64,000 nt of DNA from Mycolicibacterium nivoides (GCF_003855255.1 NZ_CP034072.1:2657906-2721905), one strand, 5' to 3'. Counted from the stretch's first letter, positions 43,223 to 52,585 are shown. Numbers and translations: made by a program. The notes: a model not told the origin generated them from the sequence alone.

Positions 43223-46200
43223 ATGACGGAAACTGCAACGTGCCGTGCATGTGGCACCGAGCCTCGGGCAGGCGCCCGGTACTGCGACGCGTGCGGCGCG
43301 CCCGTCACATCGACACCGGGTGCCGAATACAAGCAGGTCACCGTGTTGTTCGCCGATGTCGTGCGGTCCATGGACATCGCGGCGACCTTGGGCGCCGAAC
43401 GGCTCCGCGAAATCATGAGCGATCTGTTCAACCACTCCGCGGCCGTGGTCCGCCGATACGGCGGCACCGTCGACAAGTTCACCGGCGACGGCATCATGGC
43501 CATCTTCGGGGCACCTGTTGCGTTGGAGGACCACGCTTTTCGCTCCTGCCTGGCCGCGCTGGAGATCCAGCAGCAGACCGCCGGTCTGGCGCTGCAGGTA
43601 AAGGCCCGCGACGGCCTCGACCTGCAGTTGCGCATCGGACTGAGCTCCGGCCAGGTCATCACCGGCGAGGTCGGCACCGACACGATGAGCTACACCGCGA
43701 TCGGCGAGCACGTGGGCATGGCGCAACGCATGGAATCGGTCGCCCCGCCCGGCGGGGTGATGCTCACCGAATCGACCGCACACCTGGTCGAAGACACCAT
43801 GATGCTGGGCGAGCCTGAGATGGTGCAGGTCAAGGGCACCGACCACCTGATTCGGGCGCGCCGGCTACTGGAGCTCAATTCCGCACACAACCTGCTGAAT
43901 GTCGGCGAATCGACCCTGGTCGGCCGAGGCTGGGAATTGTCGGCGGTGGAGGGCATCCTGGAGCGCTCGATCCAGGGGCACGGCAGCATCGTCCTGCTGG
44001 TCGGCGGGCCCGGCATCGGCAAGAGCCGGCTGGTCAGCGAGCTGGCCGCGAAGGCGGCCGCTCGCGGTGTGCCGGTGAACTCCACCTTCTGCGAGTCCCA
44101 CACCAGCGAGATCCCATTTCATGCCATCACGGGCCTCCTGCGGGCGGGATTTGGCGTGGCGGACCTTGACCGCGATGCTGCCCGCGCGAAGCTTCGAGCC
44201 CAGGTTCCCGACGACACCGAGGAGAGTCTGGAGCTACTCGACGACCTGCTGGGTATCGGCGACCCCGATGTCGTTCTGCCGGTGATCGACCCCGATGCCC
44301 GGCGGCGCCGGCTGACCACCCTGGTAAACGCGGCATCGCTGGCGCGGAGCACCCCCGCGGTCTATGTCGTCGAGGATGCCCACTGGATCGACAGCGTCAG
44401 CGAATCGATGCTGGCGGACTTCCTGTCGGTGACGCCGCAGACTCCGTCCCTGGTCGTGATCACCTACCGCCCCGAATACCACGGGGCATTGAGTCATGTC
44501 CATGGCGCCCAGACCATTGTGCTTGCACCACTGGATGATTCGGAAACCGCGACCTTGATCACCGAGCTGCTGGGGACCGGTGACGGAGTGGCCGACCTGA
44601 CCGACACCATCGCCGACCGGGCGGCCGGGAACCCGTTCTTCGCCCTCGAGATCGTCCGGGATCTTGCCGAACGCGGTCTGCTGCGCGGCGAACGGGGCGC
44701 CTATGTACTCAACGGAGGCCATGGCCGGGTCAGCGTGCCCGCGACGCTGCAGGCCACCATCGCCGCCCGCATCGACCGGCTGGATCCGGCGGCCAAACGG
44801 ACGCTGAGCGCCGCCGCGGTGATCGGGTCCCGGTTCAGTGCCGGGTTGTTGGCCTGCCTGGACACCGAGCCGGTCTTCGAGGATTTGATCGAAGCCGAAC
44901 TGATCGACCAGGTGCAGTACACCCCGTATGCGGAATACGCCTTCCATCACCCGATGGTGCGGACCGTCGCCTACGAATCGCAGCTCAAGTCCGATCGCGC
45001 CGAACTGCATCGGCGGCTGGCCGACACCATTGCAGAACGCGAACCCGAACTGGCCGACGAGAACGCGGCCTTGATCGCCGAACACCTGGAAGCCGCCGGC
45101 GACCTGCACGCGGCCTACAACTGGCACATGCGCGCCGGAGCGTGGACGAACACCCGGGATACCGCCGCAGCCCAGATGTGCTGGGAGCGTGCCCGTCAGA
45201 TCGCCGACTTGTTGCCCACCGACGATCCTGACCGGCCCGCGATGCGGATAGCGCCGCGCACCCTGGTGTGCGGCAACGGCTTCCGCAGCAACGTGAAGGT
45301 TTCCGGTGCCCGATTCGAGGAACTGCAGGAGTTGTGCGAGGCCGCCGGAGACAAAGCCTCACTGGCCATCGGCATGGCCGGACTCACCGGCGAACTGATG
45401 CTGCAGGGTCGGGTGCGCGACGCGTCACGGCAGGTGTCGGAGCATATGACCCTGATCGAGTCCATCGGCGACCCCGCCCTCACCGTCGGATTGTCGGCCA
45501 CCCCGATCGCGCTCAAGATCGAGAGCGGCGAAATGGGCGAGGTGCTGCGCTGGTCGCAGATGGCCATCGACCTGGCCGACGGCGACACCACCAAGGGCAA
45601 CTTCATCGTCGGCTCACCACTGGCAGCGGCCTTCGCGGCGCGCAGCATCGCCAAATGGGCTCTGGGCCTTGAGGGTTGGCGCGCCGACCTCGATCATGCA
45701 CTCGCGATGGCACGCAACACCGACAGGTTCACGCACGCACTCGTCATCACCTGGACGTACTTCACCACGGTGTCCTGCGGAGTACTGCTCGCCAGCGACG
45801 ATGCGCTGCGCGACATCGACGGGGCGCTGCAGATCACCGAAGGGGCCGGCGACGACATCGCGCTCGGCCTCGCTCGGGTGACCATGGGATACGCCTTGCT
45901 GAACCGAGATTTGCCTGCGGACCGCGAGCGGGGACTGGCCATCCTCGGCCAGGTGCGCCAGATGTGCGTGAGCGGACGGTTCTACATGTCCGAGCTGATC
46001 GGCATCGACGTGTACACCGCGCGCGAACGGGCCAAGCGCGGTGATCGGGCCGGGGCCATCCGGGTGCTGCGCGAAGCGATCGACGACCTCTTTCACAGCG
46101 GCCAGCTTCCGTACAACATCTTGGCGACGGGAATCCTCGCTGAGACCCTGCTGGACCGCGGCGCGCAAGGCGACGTGGCCGAGGCCGAGGCGGCGATCAC

Positions 46201-46390
46201 CAGACTGGCGGCGACCCCGGCTGAGGACGGCTTGGTCATTCGCGACATCACCCTGTTGCGAACGAATGCGCTCATCGCGCGCGCCAAGGGTGAGGATGCG
46301 AACTACCGCGAATTCCGGGACCAGTACCGGGACCTGGCTACCCGACTCGGCTTCGAGGGGCATACGGCGCTGGCCGCGGCAATGCCCTGA
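43223..46390 (+). CDS. adenylyl cyclase/AAA ATPase/TPR-like signalling protein
   Basis: This 1055-aa multidomain protein starts at ATG 43223. An N-terminal zinc ribbon has Cys 7, 10, 21 and 24 (CRACG, CDACG). The class III cyclase domain (about 36-195) has VLFADVV (Asp 45) and DKFTGDGIMAIFG (Lys 85, Asp 89). The usual V-N-x-A-x-R motif is replaced by HVGMAQRM, so catalysis is uncertain. An AAA-type ATPase follows, with P-loop GGPGIGKSR (about 261) and VYVVEDAHWID (Walker B). The rest (about 600-1055) is helical, TPR-like, with no LuxR domain. M. tuberculosis has several such cyclase-ATPase proteins. Confidence 0.85.
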   Translation: MTETATCRACGTEPRAGARYCDACGAPVTSTPGAEYKQVTVLFADVVRSMDIAATLGAERLREIMSDLFNHSAAVVRRYGGTVDKFTGDGIMAIFGAPVALEDHAFRSCLAALEIQQQTAGLALQVKARDGLDLQLRIGLSSGQVITGEVGTDTMSYTAIGEHVGMAQRMESVAPPGGVMLTESTAHLVEDTMMLGEPEMVQVKGTDHLIRARRLLELNSAHNLLNVGESTLVGRGWELSAVEGILERSIQGHGSIVLLVGGPGIGKSRLVSELAAKAAARGVPVNSTFCESHTSEIPFHAITGLLRAGFGVADLDRDAARAKLRAQVPDDTEESLELLDDLLGIGDPDVVLPVIDPDARRRRLTTLVNAASLARSTPAVYVVEDAHWIDSVSESMLADFLSVTPQTPSLVVITYRPEYHGALSHVHGAQTIVLAPLDDSETATLITELLGTGDGVADLTDTIADRAAGNPFFALEIVRDLAERGLLRGERGAYVLNGGHGRVSVPATLQATIAARIDRLDPAAKRTLSAAAVIGSRFSAGLLACLDTEPVFEDLIEAELIDQVQYTPYAEYAFHHPMVRTVAYESQLKSDRAELHRRLADTIAEREPELADENAALIAEHLEAAGDLHAAYNWHMRAGAWTNTRDTAAAQMCWERARQIADLLPTDDPDRPAMRIAPRTLVCGNGFRSNVKVSGARFEELQELCEAAGDKASLAIGMAGLTGELMLQGRVRDASRQVSEHMTLIESIGDPALTVGLSATPIALKIESGEMGEVLRWSQMAIDLADGDTTKGNFIVGSPLAAAFAARSIAKWALGLEGWRADLDHALAMARNTDRFTHALVITWTYFTTVSCGVLLASDDALRDIDGALQITEGAGDDIALGLARVTMGYALLNRDLPADRERGLAILGQVRQMCVSGRFYMSELIGIDVYTARERAKRGDRAGAIRVLREAIDDLFHSGQLPYNILATGILAETLLDRGAQGDVAEAEAAITRLAATPAEDGLVIRDITLLRTNALIARAKGEDANYREFRDQYRDLATRLGFEGHTALAAAMP

Positions 46391-46423
46391 CGGATTCACC
46401 CCTGGCGTGTCGGTGGGTAGTGG

Positions 46424-46429
46424 CATAAT
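46424..46429 (+). promoter_or_regulatory. -10 element for a leaderless HNH gene transcript
   Basis: CATAAT lies seven bases upstream of ATG 46437, within the 46-base gap after the cyclase stop. This spacing predicts initiation at the start codon. No strong -35 is visible. Confidence 0.45.
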
Positions 46430-46436
46430 CGAACGT

Positions 46437-47990
46437 ATGTTCGACACTGAGGCTGATGTGGCCCTGATCGACAGGATCAGTGCCGCGGCGCGGGCGGAGT
46501 CGGTGGCGATCGCGGCCCGGTTGGCGGCGATCGGGGCGTTGGACACGCTGCGGGAACAGGAGCTGATCGAGTCGATCTTCTGGCGTACCGATCCGTTCGA
46601 GGAGGTCGCGGCCGAGGTGTCGGCGGCGTTGCGGATCAGCCGGGGCCGGGCGGGCACGCAGGTTCACCGGGCGCGGGTGTTGCGCGACAAGCTGCCGTTG
46701 GTGGCGGCGCGGTTCGCGGCCGGGGAGATCGATTATCGGGTGGTGTGCATGATCATCGCCCGTACCGGCATCGCCGATCCGGAGGTGTGGGCGGTGTTGG
46801 ATGCGGAGTTGGCGGCGCGGGCGCATCGGTGGATGCGGCTGTCGGAACCCAAACTGCGGGATCGGGTGGATCAGTGGATCGCCAAACTCGATCCGAACGG
46901 GGAGCGGGTGCCGCCGAATCTGGTCGAGGAGCGGTTCGTGCAGATCGAGCCGCACAGCCCGGGTAGGGCTTCGGTGTGGGGCAACGTCGATGCCGCTGAC
47001 GGCGCGGCGCTGAATCAACGCCTGGATGCCCTGTCCGCGACGGTGTGTGAGAACGATCCGCGCACCCAGCAGCAGCGCCGCGCCGACGCCGTAGGTCCGC
47101 TGGCCCGCCTGGAATCCCACCTGCCCTGCCTGTGCGGACTACCCGACTGCCCCGCAGGACAGAAACGAGCCGCCGCCAACGCCGCGGTGATTCACGTGCT
47201 GGCCGACCAAGCCACATTGGACGGCACCACCGATGATCCGGGCTATCTACCCGGCCATGGGATCCTGCCCGCCCAAAGCGTGCGCGACCTGGCCGCCACC
47301 GCCAAACTCAAGCCACTGCCGATACCGACCGTCCCTACCGCTGAGCCGACCGAGCCGGGCGAGCCGGCTGACATACCCGAACAGACTGAACCCACCACGG
47401 TGACAGAATCCGGCAAGGCCGCTGATACAGGTGAGCTGACCGAACCCGCTGAGCCGGGGTATCGCCCCTCGGTAGCGCTCTCGGAGTTCATCCGGTGGCG
47501 TGACCTGACCTGCCGGTTCCCGGGCTGTGACGCCCCGGCCGCACGCTGCGACATCGACCACACGATGCCCTATCCACTGGGCCCGACCCACCCGTCCAAC
47601 ACCAAGCTCTACTGCCGCACCCATCACTTGGTCAAAACGTTCTGCCCCGGATGGTCGGATCGCCAATTACCTGATGGCACCGTCGAAATCACCGCACCGA
47701 CCGGGCACACCTACGTCACCGAACCCCACGGCGCCGCCATGTTCCCCACCCTGAGTCAGCCGACCGGGGAACTCAACCTCCCCGAACCGCCGGCCGCGAG
47801 CCCGCACCGCACCGCACCGCACCGCGATGATGCCCACCCGCCGCCAAACCCGCGAACAAGACCGCAAAGACCGCATCACCGCCGAACGCCGTCAACGCGC
47901 CGAACTCAACAACGACCTCGAAGTCGAACGCCAATACCAAGCCTGGCTCGCCGAAGAATACGGACCGCCACCACCATTCTGATGACGTAG
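46437..47990 (+). CDS. 13E12/DUF222 family HNH protein, C-terminus frameshifted
   Basis: This 517-aa protein of the mycobacterial REP13E12 family has an N-terminal helical DUF222 domain (about 1-330), a Pro/Glu/Thr-rich linker, and an HNH nuclease domain near 350-410 (CRFPGCDAPAARCDIDHTMP with HNH His, then NTKLYCRTHHLVKT). After about residue 460 the frame becomes Arg/Pro/Thr-rich and loses family similarity. A different frame reads MMPTRRQTREQDRKDRITAE, then ends in EEYGPPPPF at 47982, matching the normal family C-terminus. Four ACCGC units at 47806-47825 lie at the switch, so slippage is the likely cause. The nuclease itself is upstream of the break. Confidence 0.85.
   Translation: MFDTEADVALIDRISAAARAESVAIAARLAAIGALDTLREQELIESIFWRTDPFEEVAAEVSAALRISRGRAGTQVHRARVLRDKLPLVAARFAAGEIDYRVVCMIIARTGIADPEVWAVLDAELAARAHRWMRLSEPKLRDRVDQWIAKLDPNGERVPPNLVEERFVQIEPHSPGRASVWGNVDAADGAALNQRLDALSATVCENDPRTQQQRRADAVGPLARLESHLPCLCGLPDCPAGQKRAAANAAVIHVLADQATLDGTTDDPGYLPGHGILPAQSVRDLAATAKLKPLPIPTVPTAEPTEPGEPADIPEQTEPTTVTESGKAADTGELTEPAEPGYRPSVALSEFIRWRDLTCRFPGCDAPAARCDIDHTMPYPLGPTHPSNTKLYCRTHHLVKTFCPGWSDRQLPDGTVEITAPTGHTYVTEPHGAAMFPTLSQPTGELNLPEPPAASPHRTAPHRDDAHPPPNPRTRPQRPHHRRTPSTRRTQQRPRSRTPIPSLARRRIRTATTILMT
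47806..47825 (+). repeat. four tandem ACCGC pentanucleotides at the frameshift
   Basis: Four ACCGC copies follow one another inside the HNH gene. A pentamer change shifts frame. Adding one copy (or losing two) would join the upstream frame to the family-like C-terminal frame ending at 47982. Confidence 0.85.
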
Positions 47991-48081
47991 ACGCTGCCTG
48001 GCCGCGGCTGAAGGTACAAACACGCCACCAATGAGTTGCGCGGGCGGTAGCGTTCGTGGGTACCGGCAGACGGGAGAACCC

Positions 48082-48375
48082 ATGAAGCTCTTCATCATCG
48101 GAGGCTTGGCCACCGTGCTGACGGTGGGCGGGCTGATCACCTCGGCCCCGCCGGCCAGTGCCGGCTGCCTGTACGGCGGCAACGTCATCAGCAAGTGCGA
48201 CGGACCCATCCAGCCCGATGGCAGTTGGCAGCGGTGCATCGGGACTTGGGGCTACGTGCCCAGCGGTTTCAGTTCCCACTTGGTCCCCGTCAAGCGCTGT
48301 GACCCGATGGGTCCCGGCCATGACTATCCGTTGGATTTCACCTTCACCGACCCGCCGACCCATATCGACGACTAG
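48082..48375 (+). CDS. small secreted protein with CDGP motif
   Basis: This 97-aa protein has a cleavable signal peptide (MKLFIIGGLATVLTVGGLIT with a likely cut after ASA). The mature ~70 residues contain four cysteines, CLYGGNVISKCDGPIQPDGS, then WQRCIGTWGY and VKRCDPMG, which would form two disulfides. The CDGP sequence identifies a small mycobacterial secreted family of unknown role. ATG 48082 has a good GGGAGAA ribosome site. Its 3' end overlaps the AraC gene on the opposite strand by 32 bases. Confidence 0.82.
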   Translation: MKLFIIGGLATVLTVGGLITSAPPASAGCLYGGNVISKCDGPIQPDGSWQRCIGTWGYVPSGFSSHLVPVKRCDPMGPGHDYPLDFTFTDPPTHIDD

Positions 48376-49201
48376 TCGCGACCGCGTACTCCCCCGGCGT
48401 GCTGCCCAGCATGGACCGGAAGTCATTGATGAAATGGGCCTGGTCATACCAGCCGAGTCGTACTGCGAGATCGGCGAAATCGACGTCTGGCGCACTCTCG
48501 ATCTCCAGGGCGGCCTGTTGTAACCGGTACCGGCACAGCACCCACTTGACCGTCACCCCGACATAGCGCCGGAACACCCGCTGCGTTGTCCGCGTGCTCC
48601 ACGGCGAGAGCGCCATGACCTGATCGACCCGGTGCAATGTCGCGTCGTCACGCATCCGGTCGATCAGCGGCCTCAACGCACAGTACGTCGGGTCCACCTC
48701 GCCGGCCATCGCGCCGATCGCCGCATCCAGCCCGAGCCGGACCGCCGTCACGTCGTCCCCGAGAACGACTGGTGCGCCCAATAGCTCGTCGTCCACCGTT
48801 ATCACCCGCCCGGTCATCGCAGCGGCGTCCCCGCCGAACCGGGCGGTGAAACCGCCGGGCCGAAATCGTGCCCCGACCACGGCCCCGCGCCCGCTGATGG
48901 TGATGCGGAAGACCTGGGGCACCACACCGTGCAGCAACGTGCAGGGCAGCCGATGGCCATGGCGCACAACATCATCGCCCCACTCACGGGTCAGATGCAT
49001 GGCCGGGAAGGTGATCACCGTGCTCTCGAACGGACCTTCGCCGTGCCGGTCCCAGGTCACCGACCAGAAGTGCTCGACGAATCTCGCGGCCTCCTCCGAC
49101 GGCGCCCACCGGTGGAGGTCGAACGCCGAGACATTGCCTGCGCGGCCGACCACGCCCCGCACGGGCGCGTTTTGCTCTGGCGCATTTTTCCAAGCGGGCA
49201 T
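48344..49201 (-). CDS. AraC-family transcriptional regulator
   Basis: This 285-aa regulator has an N-terminal sensing domain (about 25-180, WAPSEEAARFVEHFWSVTWD, VVGARFRPGGFTARFGG), as in DUF6597-type AraC proteins. The C-terminal AraC DNA-binding domain (about 190-275, LSPWSTRTTQRVFRRYVGVT, DFADLAVRLGWYDQAHFIND) has two helix-turn-helix motifs, and FRSMLGSTPGEY is the second one's tail. It is divergent from the VOC-family gene across 26 bases, an arrangement suggesting that it controls that enzyme. Confidence 0.86.
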   Translation of the reverse strand: MPAWKNAPEQNAPVRGVVGRAGNVSAFDLHRWAPSEEAARFVEHFWSVTWDRHGEGPFESTVITFPAMHLTREWGDDVVRHGHRLPCTLLHGVVPQVFRITISGRGAVVGARFRPGGFTARFGGDAAAMTGRVITVDDELLGAPVVLGDDVTAVRLGLDAAIGAMAGEVDPTYCALRPLIDRMRDDATLHRVDQVMALSPWSTRTTQRVFRRYVGVTVKWVLCRYRLQQAALEIESAPDVDFADLAVRLGWYDQAHFINDFRSMLGSTPGEYAVATSRRYGSAGR

Positions 49202-49227
49202 CGCCCTAAGCCTACGAAACTGGTGAC

Positions 49228-49698
49228 ATGAGTGTCACACCCATTCCGGAGGGCTACACCAGCCTGACCCCGTTCATCTGCGTCGACGGAGCTGCCGAGG
49301 CGATCACGTTCTACCACAACGTATTCGGCGCTGAGGTCATCGAGCGGATGGACGGACCCGACGGCACCGTCGCGCATGCGGAACTGGACTTCGGTACCGG
49401 TCGGCTGCAACTCGGAGACCCGCAGGAGGCCTATCAGATCGCCGCCCCCGCGCCGGGAGCCGCCGCAACACATTCGATCGGGTTGTACTGCGCCGACGTC
49501 GATGAGGTGGTGGCCCGAGCCGAGAAGGCGGGTGCCACGATCCGCGAGCCAGCCCAGACCTTCGTCACGGGCGACCGGTTCGCCTCCATCCTCGACCCGT
49601 TCGGCCAGCGCTGGACCGTGATGACGCGCGTCGAGGACTTCACGCCGCAGGAGCGCGAACGCCGCGTCGCCGAGTGGGCGGCCACCGCCGGGGGTTAA
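49228..49698 (+). CDS. VOC-family (PhnB-like glyoxalase-fold) protein
   Basis: This 156-aa protein has two beta-alpha-beta-beta-beta repeats of the vicinal oxygen chelate fold. It begins TSLTPFICVDGAAEAITFYH and has VAHAELDFGTGRLQLGD and a C-terminal FASILDPFGQRWTVMT. The first-repeat His/Glu metal residues are not clearly conserved, as in PhnB-like proteins; the function is undefined. It is divergent from the AraC-family gene, which may regulate it. The gene that follows is the HIT gene (9-base gap). Confidence 0.82.
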   Translation: MSVTPIPEGYTSLTPFICVDGAAEAITFYHNVFGAEVIERMDGPDGTVAHAELDFGTGRLQLGDPQEAYQIAAPAPGAAATHSIGLYCADVDEVVARAEKAGATIREPAQTFVTGDRFASILDPFGQRWTVMTRVEDFTPQERERRVAEWAATAGG

Positions 49699-49707
49699 CG
49701 TGGCGGC

Positions 49708-50145
49708 ATGTCTTGCGTGTTCTGCGCCATCGTCGCCGGGGAAGCGCCGGCCATCCGTATCTACGAGGACGACGACTACCTGGGCATTCTCGACATCCGG
49801 CCGTTCACCCGGGGACACACCCTGGTGATCCCGAAGCGGCACACCGTCGACCTGACGGATACACCACCGGAAACCGTGGCCAAGATGGCAGGCATCGGCC
49901 AGCGCATCGCACGTGCAGCCCGGCTGTCCGGGCTGCACGCCGATGGGAACAACATCGTGATCAACGACGGCAAGGCCGCGTTCCAGAGCGTGTTCCACAT
50001 CCACCTGCACGTGGTGCCACGCCGCTCCGGCGACAAGTTGTCGTTCGCCAAGGGCATGATGCTGCGCCGTGACCCGGACCGTGAGGAGTCGGGACGCCTC
50101 CTACGTGCGGCGTTGGCGCAGCTCGACGAATCCGCGCAGGATTGA
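49708..50145 (+). CDS. HIT-family nucleotide hydrolase (Rv1262c-like)
   Basis: This 145-aa protein has the histidine triad FHIHLHVVPR (about 96-105) and an N-terminal zinc-type CVFCAIVAG. Middle features include YLGILDIRPFTRGHTLVIPK. M. tuberculosis Rv1262c has about 144 residues. It likely hydrolyses AMP-linked nucleotides, as HINT-type proteins do. It is four bases upstream of the DUF385 gene, a pairing that also occurs in M. tuberculosis (Rv1262c/Rv1261c). Confidence 0.9.
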   Translation: MSCVFCAIVAGEAPAIRIYEDDDYLGILDIRPFTRGHTLVIPKRHTVDLTDTPPETVAKMAGIGQRIARAARLSGLHADGNNIVINDGKAAFQSVFHIHLHVVPRRSGDKLSFAKGMMLRRDPDREESGRLLRAALAQLDESAQD

Positions 50146-50149
50146 GCGC

Positions 50150-50599
50150 ATGAGCATGCCCTGGTGGGAGCGCTATATCGGCCTCCCGATGTTGATGTTG
50201 CACGACAAGATCTACAAAGCCACGGATGGCCGGATCGGGCACACGATCCCGGGTGGCCCGTCGACGCTGATCCTGCATACCGTCGGCGCCAAAACCGGCC
50301 AGCAGCGCGCGAATTCGCTGGCCTACGCAAAGGACGGCGCCGACTACCTCGTGGTGGCATCCAAGGGCGGCGAGCCCACGTCACCGGGCTGGTATCACAA
50401 CCTGAAGGCCAAACCGCAGGTCGAGATCAACGTCGGCCCCAAGCGATTCGGCGTCACGGCCAAGCCGGTGCTGCCCGGAGATCCCGACTACCCACGGCTG
50501 TGGGACATCGTGAACGACATGAAGGGCAACAAGAACCGCTACATCGGCTACCAGAAGCGGACGACGCGCCCGATTCCGGTGGTCGTGCTGACGCCCTAG
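50150..50599 (+). CDS. deazaflavin-dependent nitroreductase-family protein (DUF385, Rv1261c-like)
   Basis: This 149-aa protein has the split beta-barrel fold of F420-binding Ddn-like proteins: TLILHTVGAKTGQQRANSLA near 40-60 and VVASKGGEPTSPGWYHNLKA near 65-90, which is the family F420 phosphate-binding region. Length equals that recalled for Rv1261c. ATG 50150 is chosen; the ORF upstream extension into the HIT gene is not conserved-looking. It probably reduces a quinone or nitro compound using reduced F420. Confidence 0.88.
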   Translation: MSMPWWERYIGLPMLMLHDKIYKATDGRIGHTIPGGPSTLILHTVGAKTGQQRANSLAYAKDGADYLVVASKGGEPTSPGWYHNLKAKPQVEINVGPKRFGVTAKPVLPGDPDYPRLWDIVNDMKGNKNRYIGYQKRTTRPIPVVVLTP

Positions 50600-50608
50600 A
50601 AGACAGCC

Positions 50609-51670
50609 TTAGAACAGCTCTTTGGCGAGCAGTTCCAGCGTGGTGTCGCGCGCCGTCGCAGTGGCCGGGTCCGCACCCCGGCGGGCCGAGCCCACCGGGT
50701 TGACCATGACCTCGTCCACGTCGAATTCTTCGGCCAGGGCCCGGACCTGGTCGGCCGCCTCGGTGGGCGAGCCGACCACCGCGCGGGCCAGCCCGGAGGC
50801 CACGACGGCCTGCGCCTGCGGAGAGAGGCTCCCCGACTGTGTCACGGCCTCGGCATCCTCGACCAGGTCGAGCGCGCCGAGCGGCTGGCCGGTGCGCAGC
50901 CGGCCCATCATCTGCAGCTGCGGCAGGATCAATGCCTTGGCCTCTTCGGTGGTCTCGGCCACCGACGCGTTGACGGTCAGGAAGGTCACGGGCTCGGCCG
51001 CCAGATCACTGGGCTGGAACTCGTCGCGGTAGACGGCCAGCGCCTCGGCGGTGCCGTGCCCCGAGAAGTGATGGGCGAACACGTACGGCAATCCCTTGGC
51101 CGCCGCCAGGTGCGCCGAGTACATCGAAGAGCCGAGCAGCCACATCCGTGGCTCGCTGAGCGCGGCGGGCGTCGCCTTGAGCACATAGTTCTCGCGCATC
51201 AGATCCCGCGGCAGCGGCACCCGCACCCCGCGCGCACTCATCAGCGCCACCACGTCGTCGAGGTACTGCGGGAACGCCTCGATATCGCGATCATCTCGGC
51301 CTGCGGCACCGCGCAGCGCCAGCGAGGTGACCGGGTCGGAACCCGGGGCCCGGCCGATGCCGAGGTCGATGCGACCGGGATTGGCGGCCTCCAGCAGCGC
51401 GAACTGCTCGGCCACCGCCAGCGGTGCATGGTTGGGCAACATCACCCCGCCCGAACCCAGCCGCAGCTGCGTGGTGTGCGCGGCCAGATGGGCGATCAGC
51501 ACCGGCGGGCTGGTGGCAGCCACCGCGGGCATGTTGTGGTGCTCGGCGAGCCAGTAGCGCGTGTATCCGAGCCGGTCAGCGGTCTGCGCCAGGTGAGTCG
51601 TTGCCGTCAGGGCATCGGCAGTGGACTGATCGGTACGCACCGGGACGAGGTCGAGGACAGAAAGCCGCAT
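50609..51670 (-). CDS. LLM-class flavin-dependent oxidoreductase (MsnO8-like)
   Basis: This 353-aa luciferase-like TIM-barrel protein starts MRLSVLDLVPVRTDQSTADA. Features include GYTRYWLAEHHNMPAVAATS (about 35-54), LRLGSGGVMLPNHAPLAVAE and RIDLGIGRAPGSDP. This is the MsnO8 subgroup of bacterial LLM oxidoreductases, which use FMN or F420. The substrate is unknown. It ends 10 bases after the DUF385 gene on the opposite strand and is in the place of M. tuberculosis Rv1260, which is a different oxidoreductase. Confidence 0.85.
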   Translation of the reverse strand: MRLSVLDLVPVRTDQSTADALTATTHLAQTADRLGYTRYWLAEHHNMPAVAATSPPVLIAHLAAHTTQLRLGSGGVMLPNHAPLAVAEQFALLEAANPGRIDLGIGRAPGSDPVTSLALRGAAGRDDRDIEAFPQYLDDVVALMSARGVRVPLPRDLMRENYVLKATPAALSEPRMWLLGSSMYSAHLAAAKGLPYVFAHHFSGHGTAEALAVYRDEFQPSDLAAEPVTFLTVNASVAETTEEAKALILPQLQMMGRLRTGQPLGALDLVEDAEAVTQSGSLSPQAQAVVASGLARAVVGSPTEAADQVRALAEEFDVDEVMVNPVGSARRGADPATATARDTTLELLAKELF

Positions 51671-51686
51671 GACAGCGTCAACGTCA

Positions 51687-52517
51687 TCAGCCGGCGGGTT
51701 CGTTCCCGAGACGCCGGGCGGTGACGAAGAGGTCGTCGAGCATGGCCTCGGTAAGCCGGCCGGTGAAGGTGTTCTGCTGGCTCGGGTGAAAGCAGCCGAG
51801 CAACGTGACCGGGCCGAAATCCGAGGTCAGCGTCACCGTCGCACCGTGCCCGAACTTGGGTGCGGGTTTGATGGTCGAGCCGAGCAGCTCCAGGGCCGCC
51901 CGCCACGCGAAACCGCCCAACGCGATGACCACCCGCACCGACGGCCCGACCAGTCGCCATTCAGCCTGCAGCCACGGCGCACAGGTGGCCCGCTCGGCCG
52001 GGGTGGGTGCGTTGGCCGGCGGTGCACAGCGGACCGCCGCGGCCATACGGGTGTCGATCAGCTGCATGCCATCGCCGGCATCGACGCACACAGCCTGGTT
52101 GGCCAGCCCGGCCCGGTGCAACGCGGCGAACAGGAAATCCCCGGACCGGTCCCCGGTGAACACCCGCCCGGTGCGGTTGGCGCCGTGGGCGGCCGGGGCC
52201 AGCCCGACGATGAAGATGCCGGGCGCCTCCGCACCGAACCCGGTGGCCGGCCTGCCCCAATATGGTTGATCGGCAAAGGATTTCCGCTTTTCCACGGCCA
52301 CTTCTTCGCGCCATTTGACCAGCCGGGGGCAGGCCCGGCACACCGAGACCAGCGCGTCCAGTTCCGAAACTGTGGATACCCGGGCAGCCAGTCGCCGCAC
52401 CTGCGCGGCGGTCTTGGCCACCGGCGTCGTCGCATCCGCCGGATCACCGGGCCAGCCCGAACCGGGCGGCACCGGCGACGTGAACCGAACCCCCGTCCTG
52501 GGATGAGGCAATCGCAC
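51687..52517 (-). CDS. udgB: type-5 uracil-DNA glycosylase UdgB
   Basis: This 276-aa thermostable-type uracil glycosylase has Fe-S cysteines in CRACPRLV and RCAPP...CAPWL. Motif A is [19 protein letters not shown] (the uracil-recognition loop, with Ala replacing the active-site polar residue as in family 5). Motif B is [13 protein letters not shown]. The chosen start is GTG 52517, giving [16 protein letters not shown], the family N-terminus. Upstream codons to 52610 would overlap tap. It repairs uracil and related lesions. Its neighbour tap is conserved with M. tuberculosis (Rv1259/Rv1258c). Confidence 0.9.
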   Translation of the reverse strand: MRLPHPRTGVRFTSPVPPGSGWPGDPADATTPVAKTAAQVRRLAARVSTVSELDALVSVCRACPRLVKWREEVAVEKRKSFADQPYWGRPATGFGAEAPGIFIVGLAPAAHGANRTGRVFTGDRSGDFLFAALHRAGLANQAVCVDAGDGMQLIDTRMAAAVRCAPPANAPTPAERATCAPWLQAEWRLVGPSVRVVIALGGFAWRAALELLGSTIKPAPKFGHGATVTLTSDFGPVTLLGCFHPSQQNTFTGRLTEAMLDDLFVTARRLGNEPAG

Positions 52518-52565
52518 CAACTCACTGTGCCGGAAATTCCGTCGCGGCGGGTGCGGGCGCGCTGT

Positions 52566-52571
52566 TAGATT
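52566..52571 (+). promoter_or_regulatory. -10 element of tap
   Basis: TAGATT lies 15 bases before ATG 52586, so the mRNA leader is at most about 10 bases. That leaves no room for the upstream ORF and attenuator used by many WhiB7-controlled resistance genes. Confidence 0.45.
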
Positions 52572-52585
52572 CGCCGCGATACCCC

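Noticed and set aside
46437..47990. A mobile element or transposase
   Set aside because: The HNH protein belongs to the chromosomal 13E12 family; no transposase motif, terminal repeat or target duplication is visible.
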